Shown piece by piece: positions 1 to 8,752 of a DNA stretch of 64,000 bases. The translations under genes were made by a program, and so were the position numbers. The notes under the pieces were generated by a model. That model ran no database searches and was not told where the DNA came from. It was given only the letters and a program-made list of their open reading frames with translations. This DNA comes from Paenibacillus sp. HW567 (GTDB lineage: Bacteria > Bacillota > Bacilli > Paenibacillales > Paenibacillaceae): contig NZ_KB910518.1 of the NCBI RefSeq assembly GCF_000374185.1, positions 4,512,530 through 4,576,529 on the forward strand, read 5' to 3'. How positions within the stretch are numbered: position 1 is the stretch's first letter; each line of letters opens with the position of its first letter.

Positions 1-182
1 CAGCCCTGGGCAAAAATCGCAAAGCCAAAAGCGGCATTGCAGCAGCCCGCAATTAGATACAGCATGGATAGCAAGTCCTTATCTTCCACATTGCTAAGCG
101 GCACACGAAAAATTTGAATCAGAAGGAACAGCACGGCCCCTATAATCGCCGCATGAATGGTCTTTCTCTCTTCTTGTCTCAT
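1..182 (-). CDS. Partial membrane protein (5' end of gene)
   Basis: The reading frame opens at an ATG whose first base is 182 and runs off the left edge, so only about 60 N-terminal residues are visible. After a short charged start (MRQEERKTIH) there is a hydrophobic helix (AAIIGAVLFLLIQIF), a polar loop with several acidic residues, and a second apolar stretch (LYLIAGCCNAAFGFAIFAQG). It therefore looks like a small multi-pass membrane protein. A GA-rich site (GAGGGACC) sits just upstream of the ATG. I do not recognise the family and cannot assign a function from this piece. Confidence 0.55.
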   Translation of the reverse strand, partial: MRQEERKTIHAAIIGAVLFLLIQIFRVPLSNVEDKDLLSMLYLIAGCCNAAFGFAIFAQG

Positions 183-283
183 AGGTCCCTCGCGTCTGAA
201 AATGATATCTATAATAAGTCAATGGATATATTTACGTCCTATGTATAAATATCGGCTGGATAGCTCCGTAAAGTTACATTCCA

Positions 284-322
284 GAAAAAAAGCACTTCCC
301 TCTATTTTAGAGTTCAGTGCTT
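284..322 (-). terminator. Rho-independent terminator after the aldolase-like gene
   Basis: Read on the minus strand, AAGCACT (322-316) pairs with AGTGCTT (296-290), and a run of T follows (289-284). It lies just beyond the stop codon of the gene at 337-1296. Confidence 0.8.
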
Positions 323-336
323 CTCCTTGAAGCCTT

Positions 337-1296
337 CTATTTATCTCCAAAATTCACTTCGGGCGTTGTGAGCTTATCATAAAAATCAACCGCTTTGTCT
401 TTATCTTCCGATGACCGCAGCGCCATCGCGGAGCGCGGGTGCTCATCGAGCGTGCCAGTAATCATATAAGGAATAATATACCCCCATTCTTCCTTCTCAC
501 GCAGAGGAATCATCAGCCGCTCTACGATATCAAGCACAGGCCGCAGCGAATAATTGGTGTTCTTCAAATGGGTCACCAACAGCTCGGTAGGGCAGTTGCC
601 GGCTGCGCGCCCCATACCGTAACAGGAAGCATCCAGCAGCTCTACACCCTTCTCGGCAGCAACAAGTGTATTGGAGAAGGCCAATTGCAGGTTATTGTGG
701 GTATGTACGCCCAACCGTTTATTTGGCAAATGCGTTTTGAACTTTTCAACCAGATAATGAACGTCTTTGTGATCCAGACTGCCATAAGAATCTACGATAT
801 ACACAACGTCAACAACACTCTCGCGGATCTGGTCAAAGGCTTCCAGCAATTCGTTCTCCATAACATTCGACAAAGCCATAATATTAATCGTTGTCTCATA
901 TCCTAGATCGTGGAAGGTCTGTACCAGTTGCAGCGCCTTGTCCACATCCTTGCTGTAGCAGGCTACGCGAATCAGGTCCAGCATGCTCTCACTGCGGGGC
1001 AGGATATCATTCTCATCCACACGGCCAATATCTACGAGTGCAGACAGCTTCGTGTGACCCTTCTGCGGAATAACCTTTCTCAGGAAATCATCGTTCAGGA
1101 AACGCCACGGGCCGGCTCCTTCCGCTCCTTTGAGCAGTTTGGGTGAATTTTTATAACCAATCTCCATATAATCAACACCGGCTTCATTCAGACCGGCATA
1201 CAAATTCTGTACAAATTCAACACTGAAATCCCAGTTGTTCACCAGTCCCCCATCGCGAATGGTGCAATCGACAATTTTGCTAGCATTACTCTTCAC
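337..1296 (-). CDS. Aldolase/HMG-CoA-lyase-like DRE-TIM enzyme
   Basis: A 319-residue protein with the start signature of the DRE-TIM metallolyases, DCTIRDGG at residues 10-17. A metal-binding HTHNN motif near residue 197 is followed by a conserved CYGMGRAAGNCPTE loop. The family includes HMG-CoA lyase, 4-hydroxy-2-oxovalerate aldolase and isopropylmalate synthase. The length and the GMGRAAGN loop are closest to the aldolase-catalytic-domain proteins found in Paenibacillus and in polysaccharide loci, whose substrate is not established. The gene stands alone: a terminator follows it and the divergent feo operon lies upstream. A divalent-metal-dependent carbon-carbon bond lyase or aldolase is likely; the substrate cannot be read from the sequence. 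Confidence 0.8.
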   Translation of the reverse strand: MKSNASKIVDCTIRDGGLVNNWDFSVEFVQNLYAGLNEAGVDYMEIGYKNSPKLLKGAEGAGPWRFLNDDFLRKVIPQKGHTKLSALVDIGRVDENDILPRSESMLDLIRVACYSKDVDKALQLVQTFHDLGYETTINIMALSNVMENELLEAFDQIRESVVDVVYIVDSYGSLDHKDVHYLVEKFKTHLPNKRLGVHTHNNLQLAFSNTLVAAEKGVELLDASCYGMGRAAGNCPTELLVTHLKNTNYSLRPVLDIVERLMIPLREKEEWGYIIPYMITGTLDEHPRSAMALRSSEDKDKAVDFYDKLTTPEVNFGDK

Positions 1297-1501
1297 AATT
1301 GTGTTCTCCCTTCAATTATATCCCTCATTATTGCCGCTGGCATGGACTTACTATGCAGCCATTATCGTTCAATCATACTTAGCAAAGAATAAATTGTAAA
1401 GAAAATTTCAGCTCCTTTCCATATATCTTTTCATGATAGCGGCACAATGACAAAGATCACGGAAAAATTGACAGTAAAATGCTACATTACAAGAAAACAA
1501 T

Positions 1502-1516
1502 TGAGATTGATTATCA
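1502..1516. promoter_or_regulatory. Fur-box-like operator before feoA
   Basis: TGAGATT-G-ATTATCA matches the 7-1-7 Fur consensus TGATAAT-N-ATTATCA at 12 of 14 arm positions. It lies 21 bp before the feoA start. A TTGACA hexamer is present at 1468-1473, but I see no good -10 at standard spacing. Iron repression of feo by Fur is well known in Bacillales; occupancy here is inferred. Confidence 0.6.
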
Positions 1517-1537
1517 GTCTCTCTCGGAGGGATTAAC

Positions 1538-1780
1538 ATGGCTTCAACATCCTGCTCCCTATTGCGCTTACAACCGGGCTCAACTGGCTCCATCCATAGA
1601 ATAGAAGGAATGAACCCCATCTTGCGGCGCCGTCTGGCTGATCTTGGGGTGTCTGAAGGCGTCATGGTCCGTTTGAAAGGAAAAGGCCCTTTTCTTGGTC
1701 CCGTTACTCTGGAATGCAACGGTCAATTGTTCGCCATCCGCCGGAAGGAAGCTTCCATGATTGAGGTGAACGTTTCATGA
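1538..1780 (+). CDS. feoA: FeoA ferrous iron transport accessory protein
   Basis: An 80-residue FeoA-type SH3-like domain. The family hallmarks are visible: an N-terminal LQPGSTGSI turn, the RRRLADLGVSEG segment, and a C-terminal FAIRRKEASMIEV strand. FeoA is cytoplasmic and supports Fe(II) import by FeoB. The gene follows GGAGGG (1526-1531), and its stop overlaps the FeoB start by 4 bp (ATGA at 1777-1780), which implies translational coupling. The Fur-like box just upstream predicts expression under iron limitation. Confidence 0.95.
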   Translation: MASTSCSLLRLQPGSTGSIHRIEGMNPILRRRLADLGVSEGVMVRLKGKGPFLGPVTLECNGQLFAIRRKEASMIEVNVS

Positions 1781-3789
1781 GTTCAATAGCACTTGTAGGA
1801 AATCCAAATACTGGCAAGACATCGCTTTTTAATACACTGACTTCTTCCTATGAATATGTAGGCAACTGGGCGGGAGTAACCGTAGAGAAGAAAGTCGGAA
1901 GCCTGAAGAACGGAGCAGGCAAGCTGATCGACCTGCCCGGAATTTATTCTCTTCACCCACTCTCCCGTGACGAAGGCGTCGCCACGCAATATCTCATTGA
2001 GGAATCCCCGGAAGCTCTCATTAATATTGTTGATGCTTCACAGCTTGAACGCAATCTGCTGCTCACACTGCAACTGCTGGAATACGGCAAACCTACTATT
2101 CTAGGGCTGAATATGATCGACGTCGCCAAAGCGCGCGGGATTTCCGTCAACTATGAAATGCTGCAGTCCCGCCTCGGCATTACTGTACTGCCGCTGGTTG
2201 CCAGAACCGGCAAAGGCAGCGGACAGGTGCTCAGCGTTCTTGAGAAAACCTCGGCAATTCCTCCGGTAACCTTCAGACTGGACTACGGCGAGCTGGCTGA
2301 GCAAGCCATCTCTTCCATTGAAAAGGAACTGAAGCCTATCCCGGGACTGCCTCATCTTCGCTGGGTCGCCCTGCAACTGATGGAGCAAAATCCGGTCGTA
2401 CTTGAGCTGCTGAAGAAGAGCATGGATACAGCCCGCTTAATGGCTATCTGCGATAGCTGCCAAGAAGAGCTGCAGAGCAAAAAGCTGGCGCTTACGCTCC
2501 CTCAATGGATTCGTTCCGTCCGTATGGACTACATCCGCTCCTTGTGTGCGGCGGCAATGGATACTACAGCGCAGAAGCCGCATAATTTGACGGAAAGACT
2601 AGACTCGATTCTGACTCACCGTTTCCTCGGACTGCCGCTGTTCATCGTCTTCATGTACGCAATGTTCAAGACAACCTTTGACTGGGTGGGCGGTCCCTTA
2701 TCGGACATTTTGGATGGGTGGATTTCCGGACCTATCAGCGATGGGGCCAACTCCCTGCTTGAGACGATAGGGGCATCAGGCTTCACACATGCCCTTATCG
2801 TTGACGGAATTATCAGCGGTGTAGGCGGAGTGTTAGTGTTCGTTCCGCAGATCTTCATTCTTTTCCTGATGATCTCCTTTCTGGAGGATTCCGGGTACAT
2901 GGCACGTGTCTGCCTGCTGATGGACAGCACTATGGAGCGTATGGGCCTTAATGGTAAAGCGTTTATTCCTTTCATTATCGGCTTTGGCTGCAACGTGCCG
3001 GCAATTATGGCCGCGCGCAGTATTGAACAGCCTAAAGACCGGATGCTGACAACGCTTCTCTTGCCGCTCATGTCCTGCTCCGCCCGGCTTCCGGTCTACT
3101 TGCTGTTTGCGGCTGTCTTTTTCCCTGCCCAGCAGGCCACCGCCGTTCTGGCGATGTATGTTCTGGGTGTTGTATTCGCACTGCTTTTGTGCAAATTATT
3201 CTCCAAGCATCTGTTCAAGAACGAGTCCTCTGTCTTCATCATCGAGCTGCCTCCTTACCGGATGCCGCAGCTTAAAACACTGGGCCGCAGCACTTGGGAA
3301 AAAGGCAAAGGCTTCCTGCGCAAGGCAGGGACGATTATTCTTGCCGGTTCCGTTATTATTTGGCTGATGACCTATGCCGGTCCTTCCGGACTTGGCGTGG
3401 AGATGGATAACAGCTTTTTGGCAAAATTCGGCGGTATGATTGCTCCCCTGCTTCATCCCCTTGGATTCGGAACCTGGCAGGCCGGCTCAACGCTGGTGCC
3501 CGGCTTTCTCGCCAAAGAGGTTGTAGTGTCCACTATGAATATTATCTATCATGCACCGGATACCGCGGGACTGGAGGGCCAGATCGCTCAGGTCTTCACT
3601 CCGCTCAGTTCAATCAGCTTCATGGTCTTTATCCTGCTCTATACTCCTTGTCTGGCTACTGTAGGGGTTATTAAGAAGGAAACCGCCTCCTGGAAATGGA
3701 CCTTTTTCTCGATCGGATACTCTGTAGTGCTGGCTTATTGCGTTGCATTGGTAGTCTTTCAAGGCGGCAGTTTATTGGGATGGTCGTAA
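1777..3789 (+). CDS. feoB: FeoB ferrous iron transporter GTPase
   Basis: A 670-residue FeoB. The N-terminal G domain has G1 GNPNTGKTS (residues 8-16), the G2 threonine at 35, G3 DLPG (52-55) and G4 NMID (112-115). A helical spacer leads to the membrane core from about residue 285, with the Gate motifs around GFGCNVPAIMAARSIE and SCSARLPVYLLFAA. FeoB imports Fe(II) across the cytoplasmic membrane. It is cotranscribed with feoA through a 4-bp overlap and followed by a small Cys-rich membrane protein, the usual Firmicutes arrangement. Nothing is truncated. Confidence 0.97.
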   Translation: MSSIALVGNPNTGKTSLFNTLTSSYEYVGNWAGVTVEKKVGSLKNGAGKLIDLPGIYSLHPLSRDEGVATQYLIEESPEALINIVDASQLERNLLLTLQLLEYGKPTILGLNMIDVAKARGISVNYEMLQSRLGITVLPLVARTGKGSGQVLSVLEKTSAIPPVTFRLDYGELAEQAISSIEKELKPIPGLPHLRWVALQLMEQNPVVLELLKKSMDTARLMAICDSCQEELQSKKLALTLPQWIRSVRMDYIRSLCAAAMDTTAQKPHNLTERLDSILTHRFLGLPLFIVFMYAMFKTTFDWVGGPLSDILDGWISGPISDGANSLLETIGASGFTHALIVDGIISGVGGVLVFVPQIFILFLMISFLEDSGYMARVCLLMDSTMERMGLNGKAFIPFIIGFGCNVPAIMAARSIEQPKDRMLTTLLLPLMSCSARLPVYLLFAAVFFPAQQATAVLAMYVLGVVFALLLCKLFSKHLFKNESSVFIIELPPYRMPQLKTLGRSTWEKGKGFLRKAGTIILAGSVIIWLMTYAGPSGLGVEMDNSFLAKFGGMIAPLLHPLGFGTWQAGSTLVPGFLAKEVVVSTMNIIYHAPDTAGLEGQIAQVFTPLSSISFMVFILLYTPCLATVGVIKKETASWKWTFFSIGYSVVLAYCVALVVFQGGSLLGWS

Positions 3790-3831
3790 GTCTGATGAGG
3801 TCAACATTTTCTGAGAAAGCGGGGCACTGCA

Positions 3832-4026
3832 ATGATTATAAATATTTTGATTATCGCGCTGATATTCGGATACTCCGGCTGGATGCTCTACCGTCATGTG
3901 CAAAAAGGCAAAGAAGGGGCCTGCGCCGGCTGCGACAAAAGCAAAAACTGTACAGCAGCATCGCATGATTCCCCGCTTTCCTGCTGCGGAAGCTCAGGAG
4001 ATGCCAAGCATTCGGCCAAAGCCTGA
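3832..4026 (+). CDS. FeoB-associated Cys-rich membrane protein
   Basis: A 64-residue protein with one N-terminal transmembrane helix (MIINILIIALIFGYSGWML), then a basic stop-transfer and a Cys-rich tail carrying CAGC, a single Cys (KNCTA) and a CC pair. Proteins of this shape occur immediately downstream of feoB in many Firmicutes and are thought to act as FeoB partners, perhaps like gammaproteobacterial FeoC; the biochemical role is unproven. The gene starts 42 bp after feoB and very likely belongs to the same transcript. Confidence 0.85.
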   Translation: MIINILIIALIFGYSGWMLYRHVQKGKEGACAGCDKSKNCTAASHDSPLSCCGSSGDAKHSAKA

Positions 4027-4124
4027 ACTGCCGGTATGTGAGTTAAATTCGTTTAAGAACCTTGGGATGCGGGTATGTTAGTTATAAGCAACTTACAACC
4101 AGACCTTCCGAGGAGGAGATGCAC

Positions 4125-4262
4125 GTGAACACCAAACGGACGTTATTAACTACAGCAGTGTTGGGAGCGGCCTACTTACTGAGAAACAAGAATGCACGTA
4201 ACAAGTTGATGAACGGCATTCAGTCCGTCACTTCTCAAATACGGGCCAGAAAGAACAGCTAA
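4125..4262 (+). CDS. Small basic hypothetical protein
   Basis: AGGAGG at 4111-4116 sits 8 bp before a GTG at 4125, which I choose over the ATG at 4119 that would be only 2 bp away. The 45-residue product has a hydrophobic centre (LLTTAVLGAAYLL) and a basic tail (RNKNARNK...QIRARKNS), consistent with a small membrane-associated or amphipathic protein. I do not recognise the family. A strong bidirectional terminator follows, so it may be a monocistronic gene or the last gene of the feo transcript. Confidence 0.6.
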   Translation: MNTKRTLLTTAVLGAAYLLRNKNARNKLMNGIQSVTSQIRARKNS

Positions 4263-4293
4263 TACGTGAAGCAGATGAATTTTTATATTTTTA

Positions 4294-4338
4294 CAAAAGC
4301 CGCAAGGCCCGGAGAAACCGGATGCCTTGCGGCTTTTG
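4294..4338. terminator. Bidirectional terminator
   Basis: A perfect 15-bp stem: CAAAAGCCGCAAGGC (4294-4308) pairs with GCCTTGCGGCTTTTG (4324-4338). The A/T ends let it serve the small plus-strand gene and the convergent aminopeptidase. Confidence 0.85.
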
Positions 4339-4359
4339 CTGTAGTACCCTTGTAAATGC

Positions 4360-5880
4360 TCAGTGCTCAGCTACTTCACCGGAATCTAGCTGCAGTAAAT
4401 ATTGCAAAAGCGTACGCACCATCACACCTGTTGCTCCCTTGGGATTAACTCCGCGTTCCTTGGAGAGAAATGCCGTTCCGGCGATGTCCAGGTGAATCCA
4501 GGGCAGCCCTTCAGCGAATTCACCAATGAACAGCCCTGCCGTTGTAGCACCGCCGTATCTCCCCGCAGTATTGCGGATATCCGCTACCTCGCTTCTCAGC
4601 ATCTCGTGAAACTCAGGATATACCGGCAACTGCCATACTCTCTCTCCAGAGCGCCTGGAGGCCGCCATGAACGTCTCCATAAACAGCTCATTGTTGGTAA
4701 CAGCTCCGGTTGCTATATCCCCCAGAGTAGACAACACAGCGGCTGTCAGCGTTGCCACATCAATAATTCGTTCGGCCCCCCAATCCAGGGCATAAGTAAG
4801 CGCATCACCAAGCACAATCCGGCCTTCGGCATCGGTATTCAATATTTCTATGGTTCTGCCGCTTAACGAGGTGACAATATCTCCAGGCTTGAAGGCATTG
4901 GCAGCAGGCATATTTTCGGCGGAAGGAATCACCATCACGACATTGATCCGCGGCCGCAAGGTGCCCAGAGCCTCCATGACTCCAAGCACAGCCGCCGCAC
5001 CGCCCATATCACTGATCATGTTCTCCATGCCCGGCGCTCTTTTCAGAGAAATCCCGCCTGTATCGAAGGTTATCCCTTTGCCAACAATTCCGGTAACGTT
5101 CTCCCACTGGCCCGTTCCCTGATAACGAATCACGATCATCCTTGGGGGATGAATACTCCCTTTGCCGACAGCCAGCAAGCCGCCCATACCCTTTTGTTCA
5201 ATTTCCCGCTCGTCCAGCACCTCCGCCGGAAATCCATGACGCTCAGCAATCTCAATAGCTGCGGCGGCAAGCGCTGAAGGCGTGAGCTGATTGCCGGGAA
5301 GATTGGTGAGGTTACGGGCCAAATTCGTGGCTTCGCCAAACGTCAGTCCACGCATGATCCCTTGGTTCCAGTCTGCTGTCTCAGCCGCTGCTGCTGTTCG
5401 CTCCATATGAAGTACAACGGTTTCCAGGCCAGTGTAGAGAAGCTGCCCCCGCTTATAGTGTGTTCGCCGGTACGCACCCAGAACGAGCCCCTCCGTGAGT
5501 GCTTGCGCGGTCTCTTCAGTCCCTTCAGCCGACAACAAATTCAACCTGTCCGCAACTTGGATGATTAATTTGTCTGCCTTCAGCTTGTGGGCAGCGTGGG
5601 CAATTTGAACGGCCAGCAAGCGAAGCTCCTCCGTTCCCAGCCGCCCGCTTCCGCTTCCCGCAAGAATGACGACAGGAAATTCGGTCTGCTCTTCTGACTC
5701 TACTGGTAATACGTAAATTTGATTCAGATTGCCGTTAAAAAGTCCAGTTTTAGCTAGTTGGCCCACACTTTTCTTCCATTCCCCGGCAAGGCTTCCAGCT
5801 TCACTCTCAGCTTCTGCCACAATAATACATAGCACATCTCCCCTAAGTCCGAAAGACGGGCTGCCGCTGCTCCACTCAAT
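4360..5880 (-). CDS. Leucyl aminopeptidase (M17), unusual start
   Basis: A cytosolic M17 leucyl aminopeptidase, a two-metal exopeptidase. The catalytic half carries VGKGITFDTGGIS, SDMGGAAAVLG and the signature NTDAEGRIVLGDAL, with all metal ligands apparently present. The N-terminal macro-like domain is recognisable (GDVLCIIVAEAESE, VVILAGSG). The first canonical start in frame is GTG at 5835, giving 491 residues, but it has no good ribosome site and would clip the first strand. The frame stays open upstream: an ATT at 5880-5878 follows GGGAGGGG by 11 bp and gives 506 residues. I annotate from that ATT, but the start is uncertain; a sequence error or the GTG start is possible. Confidence 0.88.
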   Translation of the reverse strand: MEWSSGSPSFGLRGDVLCIIVAEAESEAGSLAGEWKKSVGQLAKTGLFNGNLNQIYVLPVESEEQTEFPVVILAGSGSGRLGTEELRLLAVQIAHAAHKLKADKLIIQVADRLNLLSAEGTEETAQALTEGLVLGAYRRTHYKRGQLLYTGLETVVLHMERTAAAAETADWNQGIMRGLTFGEATNLARNLTNLPGNQLTPSALAAAAIEIAERHGFPAEVLDEREIEQKGMGGLLAVGKGSIHPPRMIVIRYQGTGQWENVTGIVGKGITFDTGGISLKRAPGMENMISDMGGAAAVLGVMEALGTLRPRINVVMVIPSAENMPAANAFKPGDIVTSLSGRTIEILNTDAEGRIVLGDALTYALDWGAERIIDVATLTAAVLSTLGDIATGAVTNNELFMETFMAASRRSGERVWQLPVYPEFHEMLRSEVADIRNTAGRYGGATTAGLFIGEFAEGLPWIHLDIAGTAFLSKERGVNPKGATGVMVRTLLQYLLQLDSGEVAEH

Positions 5881-6018
5881 GTTGATAGAAACCCCTCCCA
5901 GGCTGTTGTCATTACTTGCTCCACCCGCAATAACGCAGCAAGGCTGATCTCCCGCACCAGACGCGCATCGCAGGAATCAGCCTCTTTTGAACTTTATTAT
6001 ATCTCAATGTGTCAAGAA

Positions 6019-7122
6019 TTACTGAATCAGCGGCAGGGAAATCACAAATCGTGTGCCTTCGTTAACCCTGCTGCTGACAGAAATGTAGCCCCCATGATTC
6101 TTGATGATCTTTTCGCTGACGGATAACCCCAGCCCTGTCCCATTCTCCTTCGTCGTGAAAAAAGGATTAAACAACCTGTCCAAGGTGCAAATATCCATGC
6201 CTTTGCCGTTGTCGGAAATAAAAATACGAACCTCGGCGCCTTCTCTCCGTGCTCCGACTTCGATTTTGCCGACCGAGTCATCGACCTTTTCAGTAATCGC
6301 TTCCATTGCATTTCTTATCATGTTAAGAACGACCTGCTTCATTTGTTTGATGTCGCCGGATATAATCATGTCCCCATGAAGCGGATGGAGACTGATCTCG
6401 CAGCCCTTCATCAAGGCTTCGCTTTCTGTCAGGAGAACCACCTCTTTGAGCAGCGCCGCTACCGGAATCATCGCAACCTGCGGTACCGAAGGCTTGGAGG
6501 AGGTCAGAAACTCATGAATAATATCATTCGCCCGGTCAATCTCGGCGAGTATAATCTTTGCATACTCCTCTTTGCCCAACTGATGAAGATGGGGATGCAG
6601 CAATTGAATAAATCCCCGAATCGCGGTGAGCGGATTACGAATCTCATGGGCGATTGAGGCGGATAATTTCCCGAGCATGGCCAAGCTGTCATTCTGGTAG
6701 GCCGTTTGCTCAATGAGCTTGTAGTCAGAAATTTCTTTGAAGGTGAACAAGGCGCCACCCTTCATCTGCTCTCCGCTGCATAAAGACACCTTCCAATAAC
6801 GCCCGTATTCATCTACAAACTCATAGCCTGGATTGCCCAGCTTTATCATTTCATGGTATCCACGGAGCAATTGCTTCTTCTTAAAACGGCTTAACTGAAT
6901 ATTGGATAACAAATGAACCATAGTGCAGCCCAGGACAGAATGACGGTTCAGTTCAAGTATGCTGTACATCTGCTTGTTCATAAATGTAAGAATACCCTCT
7001 TCATCAAAAAGCATAATCCCACTGTCAATGTGTTCCAGTACATCCTCATATGTAGTGTTCATCGGTCCAGATTGAAACGTTCTTGCCGGCAAAAGCAGGC
7101 TTTCCTGATATTGGCTTATCAC
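6019..7122 (-). CDS. PAS-domain sensor histidine kinase (sporulation-kinase type)
   Basis: A 367-residue soluble kinase. An N-terminal PAS domain (about residues 24-135, DVLEHIDSGIMLFDEEG onward) is followed by a HisKA H-box (SIAHEIRNPLTAIRGFIQLL; His near residue 160) and a HATPase domain with N box NMIRNAMEAI, G1 DNGKGM, the FFTTKENGTGLGLS F/G2 region and a final IVSLPL-like strand. There is no transmembrane segment and no adjacent response regulator. This is typical of the orphan KinA/KinE kinases that feed the Spo0 phosphorelay. The start is GTG at 7122 behind AAGGGGG. Spo0A-box-like heptamers upstream fit a sporulation role, but partner and signal are inferred. Confidence 0.88.
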   Translation of the reverse strand: MISQYQESLLLPARTFQSGPMNTTYEDVLEHIDSGIMLFDEEGILTFMNKQMYSILELNRHSVLGCTMVHLLSNIQLSRFKKKQLLRGYHEMIKLGNPGYEFVDEYGRYWKVSLCSGEQMKGGALFTFKEISDYKLIEQTAYQNDSLAMLGKLSASIAHEIRNPLTAIRGFIQLLHPHLHQLGKEEYAKIILAEIDRANDIIHEFLTSSKPSVPQVAMIPVAALLKEVVLLTESEALMKGCEISLHPLHGDMIISGDIKQMKQVVLNMIRNAMEAITEKVDDSVGKIEVGARREGAEVRIFISDNGKGMDICTLDRLFNPFFTTKENGTGLGLSVSEKIIKNHGGYISVSSRVNEGTRFVISLPLIQ

Positions 7123-7477
7123 GATACGAAGTTCCCCCTTTACTGCAATTGACGAAGACGCTAAGCGACATCAAATTACTATGTATTTGAGTATATGACG
7201 AAGCCGCCAGAACATTCGGAAATCGTATTATTTTATCCAACCGTTTCAACTATATTCCAATCATATCCAAGAGAAGAAGACAACGCAACAAGAGAAACTG
7301 TCGAATCACAAAAATATCCATAAAATGATTCTAAAGACACACATTTTACCGAGGTAAAGCGACTTCTCGTTGCAGAAACGCTTCCGAAAACACACTCAAA
7401 TTGAAAAGAGCCCCCGCGGCTGCGAAGGCTCCTATGATGTAACACTTCAGACACGCCGCCGATTAGCCCGGCAAGTC
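7123..7477. promoter_or_regulatory. Kinase upstream region with three Spo0A-box-like motifs
   Basis: No gene is seen in these 355 bp. Three heptamers match the Spo0A box TGNCGAA on the plus strand: TGACGAA at 7150-7156, TGACGAA at 7196-7202 and TGTCGAA at 7299-7305. The last is the exact consensus core. The right end holds the terminator of the neighbouring gene. Binding is inferred; single heptamers also arise by chance. Confidence 0.35.
7403..7431 (-). terminator. Terminator after the zinc-ribbon gene
   Basis: On the minus strand GAGCCTTCGC pairs with GCGGGGGCTC (10 bp, two G-U pairs) around a 4-base loop, followed by TTTTC. Confidence 0.75.
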
Positions 7478-7885
7478 TCAAGCTTTTGGCTGCAGGCGAT
7501 TACGCCGCTGACTCATTACGGCCAGACGTTTCTTCAGCTCACGTTCCCATTTAGTATCCTCGATCTGTTTGGCTACGGCCAGCAGGTCCAGTGCCATATC
7601 AATCTGGCTGCGCACAATACTCAGCGGATCTTCACTCTCCACATTGATGACATTCTCGAATATCGCTTCCTCTTCTTCCATCACGTAGTCCTGAAAGTCA
7701 ACATCCGTCACGCCGTCGCCATGCGCATATTCCGCAAGGATTTCATATTCATTTTCGACCTTATAATGCACCTCTACCCGGTGGCAGACCGGACAAAAAA
7801 GCAGGGGAACATTATGGACTTGCGTGCGATAATGCTTTAGGGTTCCCTTCGTTCCAACCATACTCGCTCCACAGCAAAAGCTCAT
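7478..7885 (-). CDS. Zinc-ribbon hypothetical protein
   Basis: A 135-residue protein with an N-terminal CC pair (residues 4-5) and a second knuckle, CPVC, near residue 32. Together these look like a four-cysteine zinc ribbon of the YgiT/MqsA-like sort. The rest is acidic and helical (YVMEEEEAIFENVINVESED and a basic Lys/Arg end), with no catalytic motif. A strong ribosome site (GAGGAGGGTG) precedes the ATG. It is a single-gene unit with its own terminator. A regulatory or adaptor role is conceivable, but I cannot assign a function. Confidence 0.7.
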   Translation of the reverse strand: MSFCCGASMVGTKGTLKHYRTQVHNVPLLFCPVCHRVEVHYKVENEYEILAEYAHGDGVTDVDFQDYVMEEEEAIFENVINVESEDPLSIVRSQIDMALDLLAVAKQIEDTKWERELKKRLAVMSQRRNRLQPKA

Positions 7886-8020
7886 TTTTGTTCACCCTCC
7901 TCGGTAATTTACATTGTCTTCTTATTATTATATTACAAAATGGCAGCGGAGATGCCTCTCCTTAAGCTATACATGCCTACCCGCCAACAGATTTTCCGCT
8001 GGCTATGGGTGTTTTGGTGC

Positions 8021-8060
8021 AAAAAACCCCCTTGCCGGAAATAAATTCCGCAAGGAGGTT
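8021..8060 (-). terminator. Terminator after the peroxiredoxin gene
   Basis: Minus-strand stem AACCTCCTTGC..GGAA / TTCC..GCAAGGGGGTT with a T run at 8026-8021. Confidence 0.8.
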
Positions 8061-8101
8061 CTCTTAGTATATCAAGGATCGCGGCTTATGAGTCGCCGGA
8101 C

Positions 8102-8641
8102 TTACAGGTTCTTGTCACCCGGTTTCCAGTTCATAGCGCACAGTCCGCCTGATTGCAAGGCTTGCAGTACACGCAGTGTTTCTTCCACGCTGCGGCCCAC
8201 ATCGTTGTGGTTAACCACTTGATATTTCAGTTCACCGTCAGGATCAATGATGAACAATCCGCGAAGTGCCACGCCTTCTTCTTCAATCAGGATGCCGTAA
8301 TCGCTGGCTACCTTCTTCGTAATATCAGATGCCAGCGGGAAGTTGATCGCTCCCAGACCATTCGAATCCTTAGGTGTAGTGATCCATGCCTTGTGGCTGT
8401 GAACCGAGTCAATGCTTACGCCCAGAATCTCTGTATCAAGTGCGGTGAATTCAGATGCTGCATCGCTTAGCGCTGTAATTTCCGTAGGACATACGAATGT
8501 AAAGTCAAGCGGATAAAAGAAGAATACAAGCCATTTGCCGCGATAGTCGGACAAGCTCACCTTACCGAAATCTTTGCCGTCGCCCGTTACGGTTTCCATT
8601 GTGAAATCTGGGGCGGGTTTACCTACCAAACGTTCTGCCAT
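8102..8641 (-). CDS. 2-Cys peroxiredoxin (AhpC/TSA family)
   Basis: A 179-residue typical 2-Cys peroxiredoxin. The peroxidatic cysteine is C51 in DFTFVCPTE and the resolving cysteine is C168 in GGLCAMNW; the thioredoxin fold is complete. It reduces hydrogen peroxide and organic peroxides at the expense of a thioredoxin-like or AhpF-like donor. No AhpF lies nearby, so the donor is probably thioredoxin, as proposed for B. subtilis YkuU-like proteins. AAAGGAGGA precedes the ATG. A PerR-type box lies about 160 bp upstream and suggests peroxide induction. Confidence 0.93.
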   Translation of the reverse strand: MAERLVGKPAPDFTMETVTGDGKDFGKVSLSDYRGKWLVFFFYPLDFTFVCPTEITALSDAASEFTALDTEILGVSIDSVHSHKAWITTPKDSNGLGAINFPLASDITKKVASDYGILIEEEGVALRGLFIIDPDGELKYQVVNHNDVGRSVEETLRVLQALQSGGLCAMNWKPGDKNL

Positions 8642-8752
8642 TGCTTAAATCCTCCTTTAATTATGTAAGAAAAACAATTGTCAGAATTCACTTCCGGCGC
8701 AATATGCTTTTCTTGATTTGGATGAATTGGTTGCTGTCTTGCTTATGACCAA

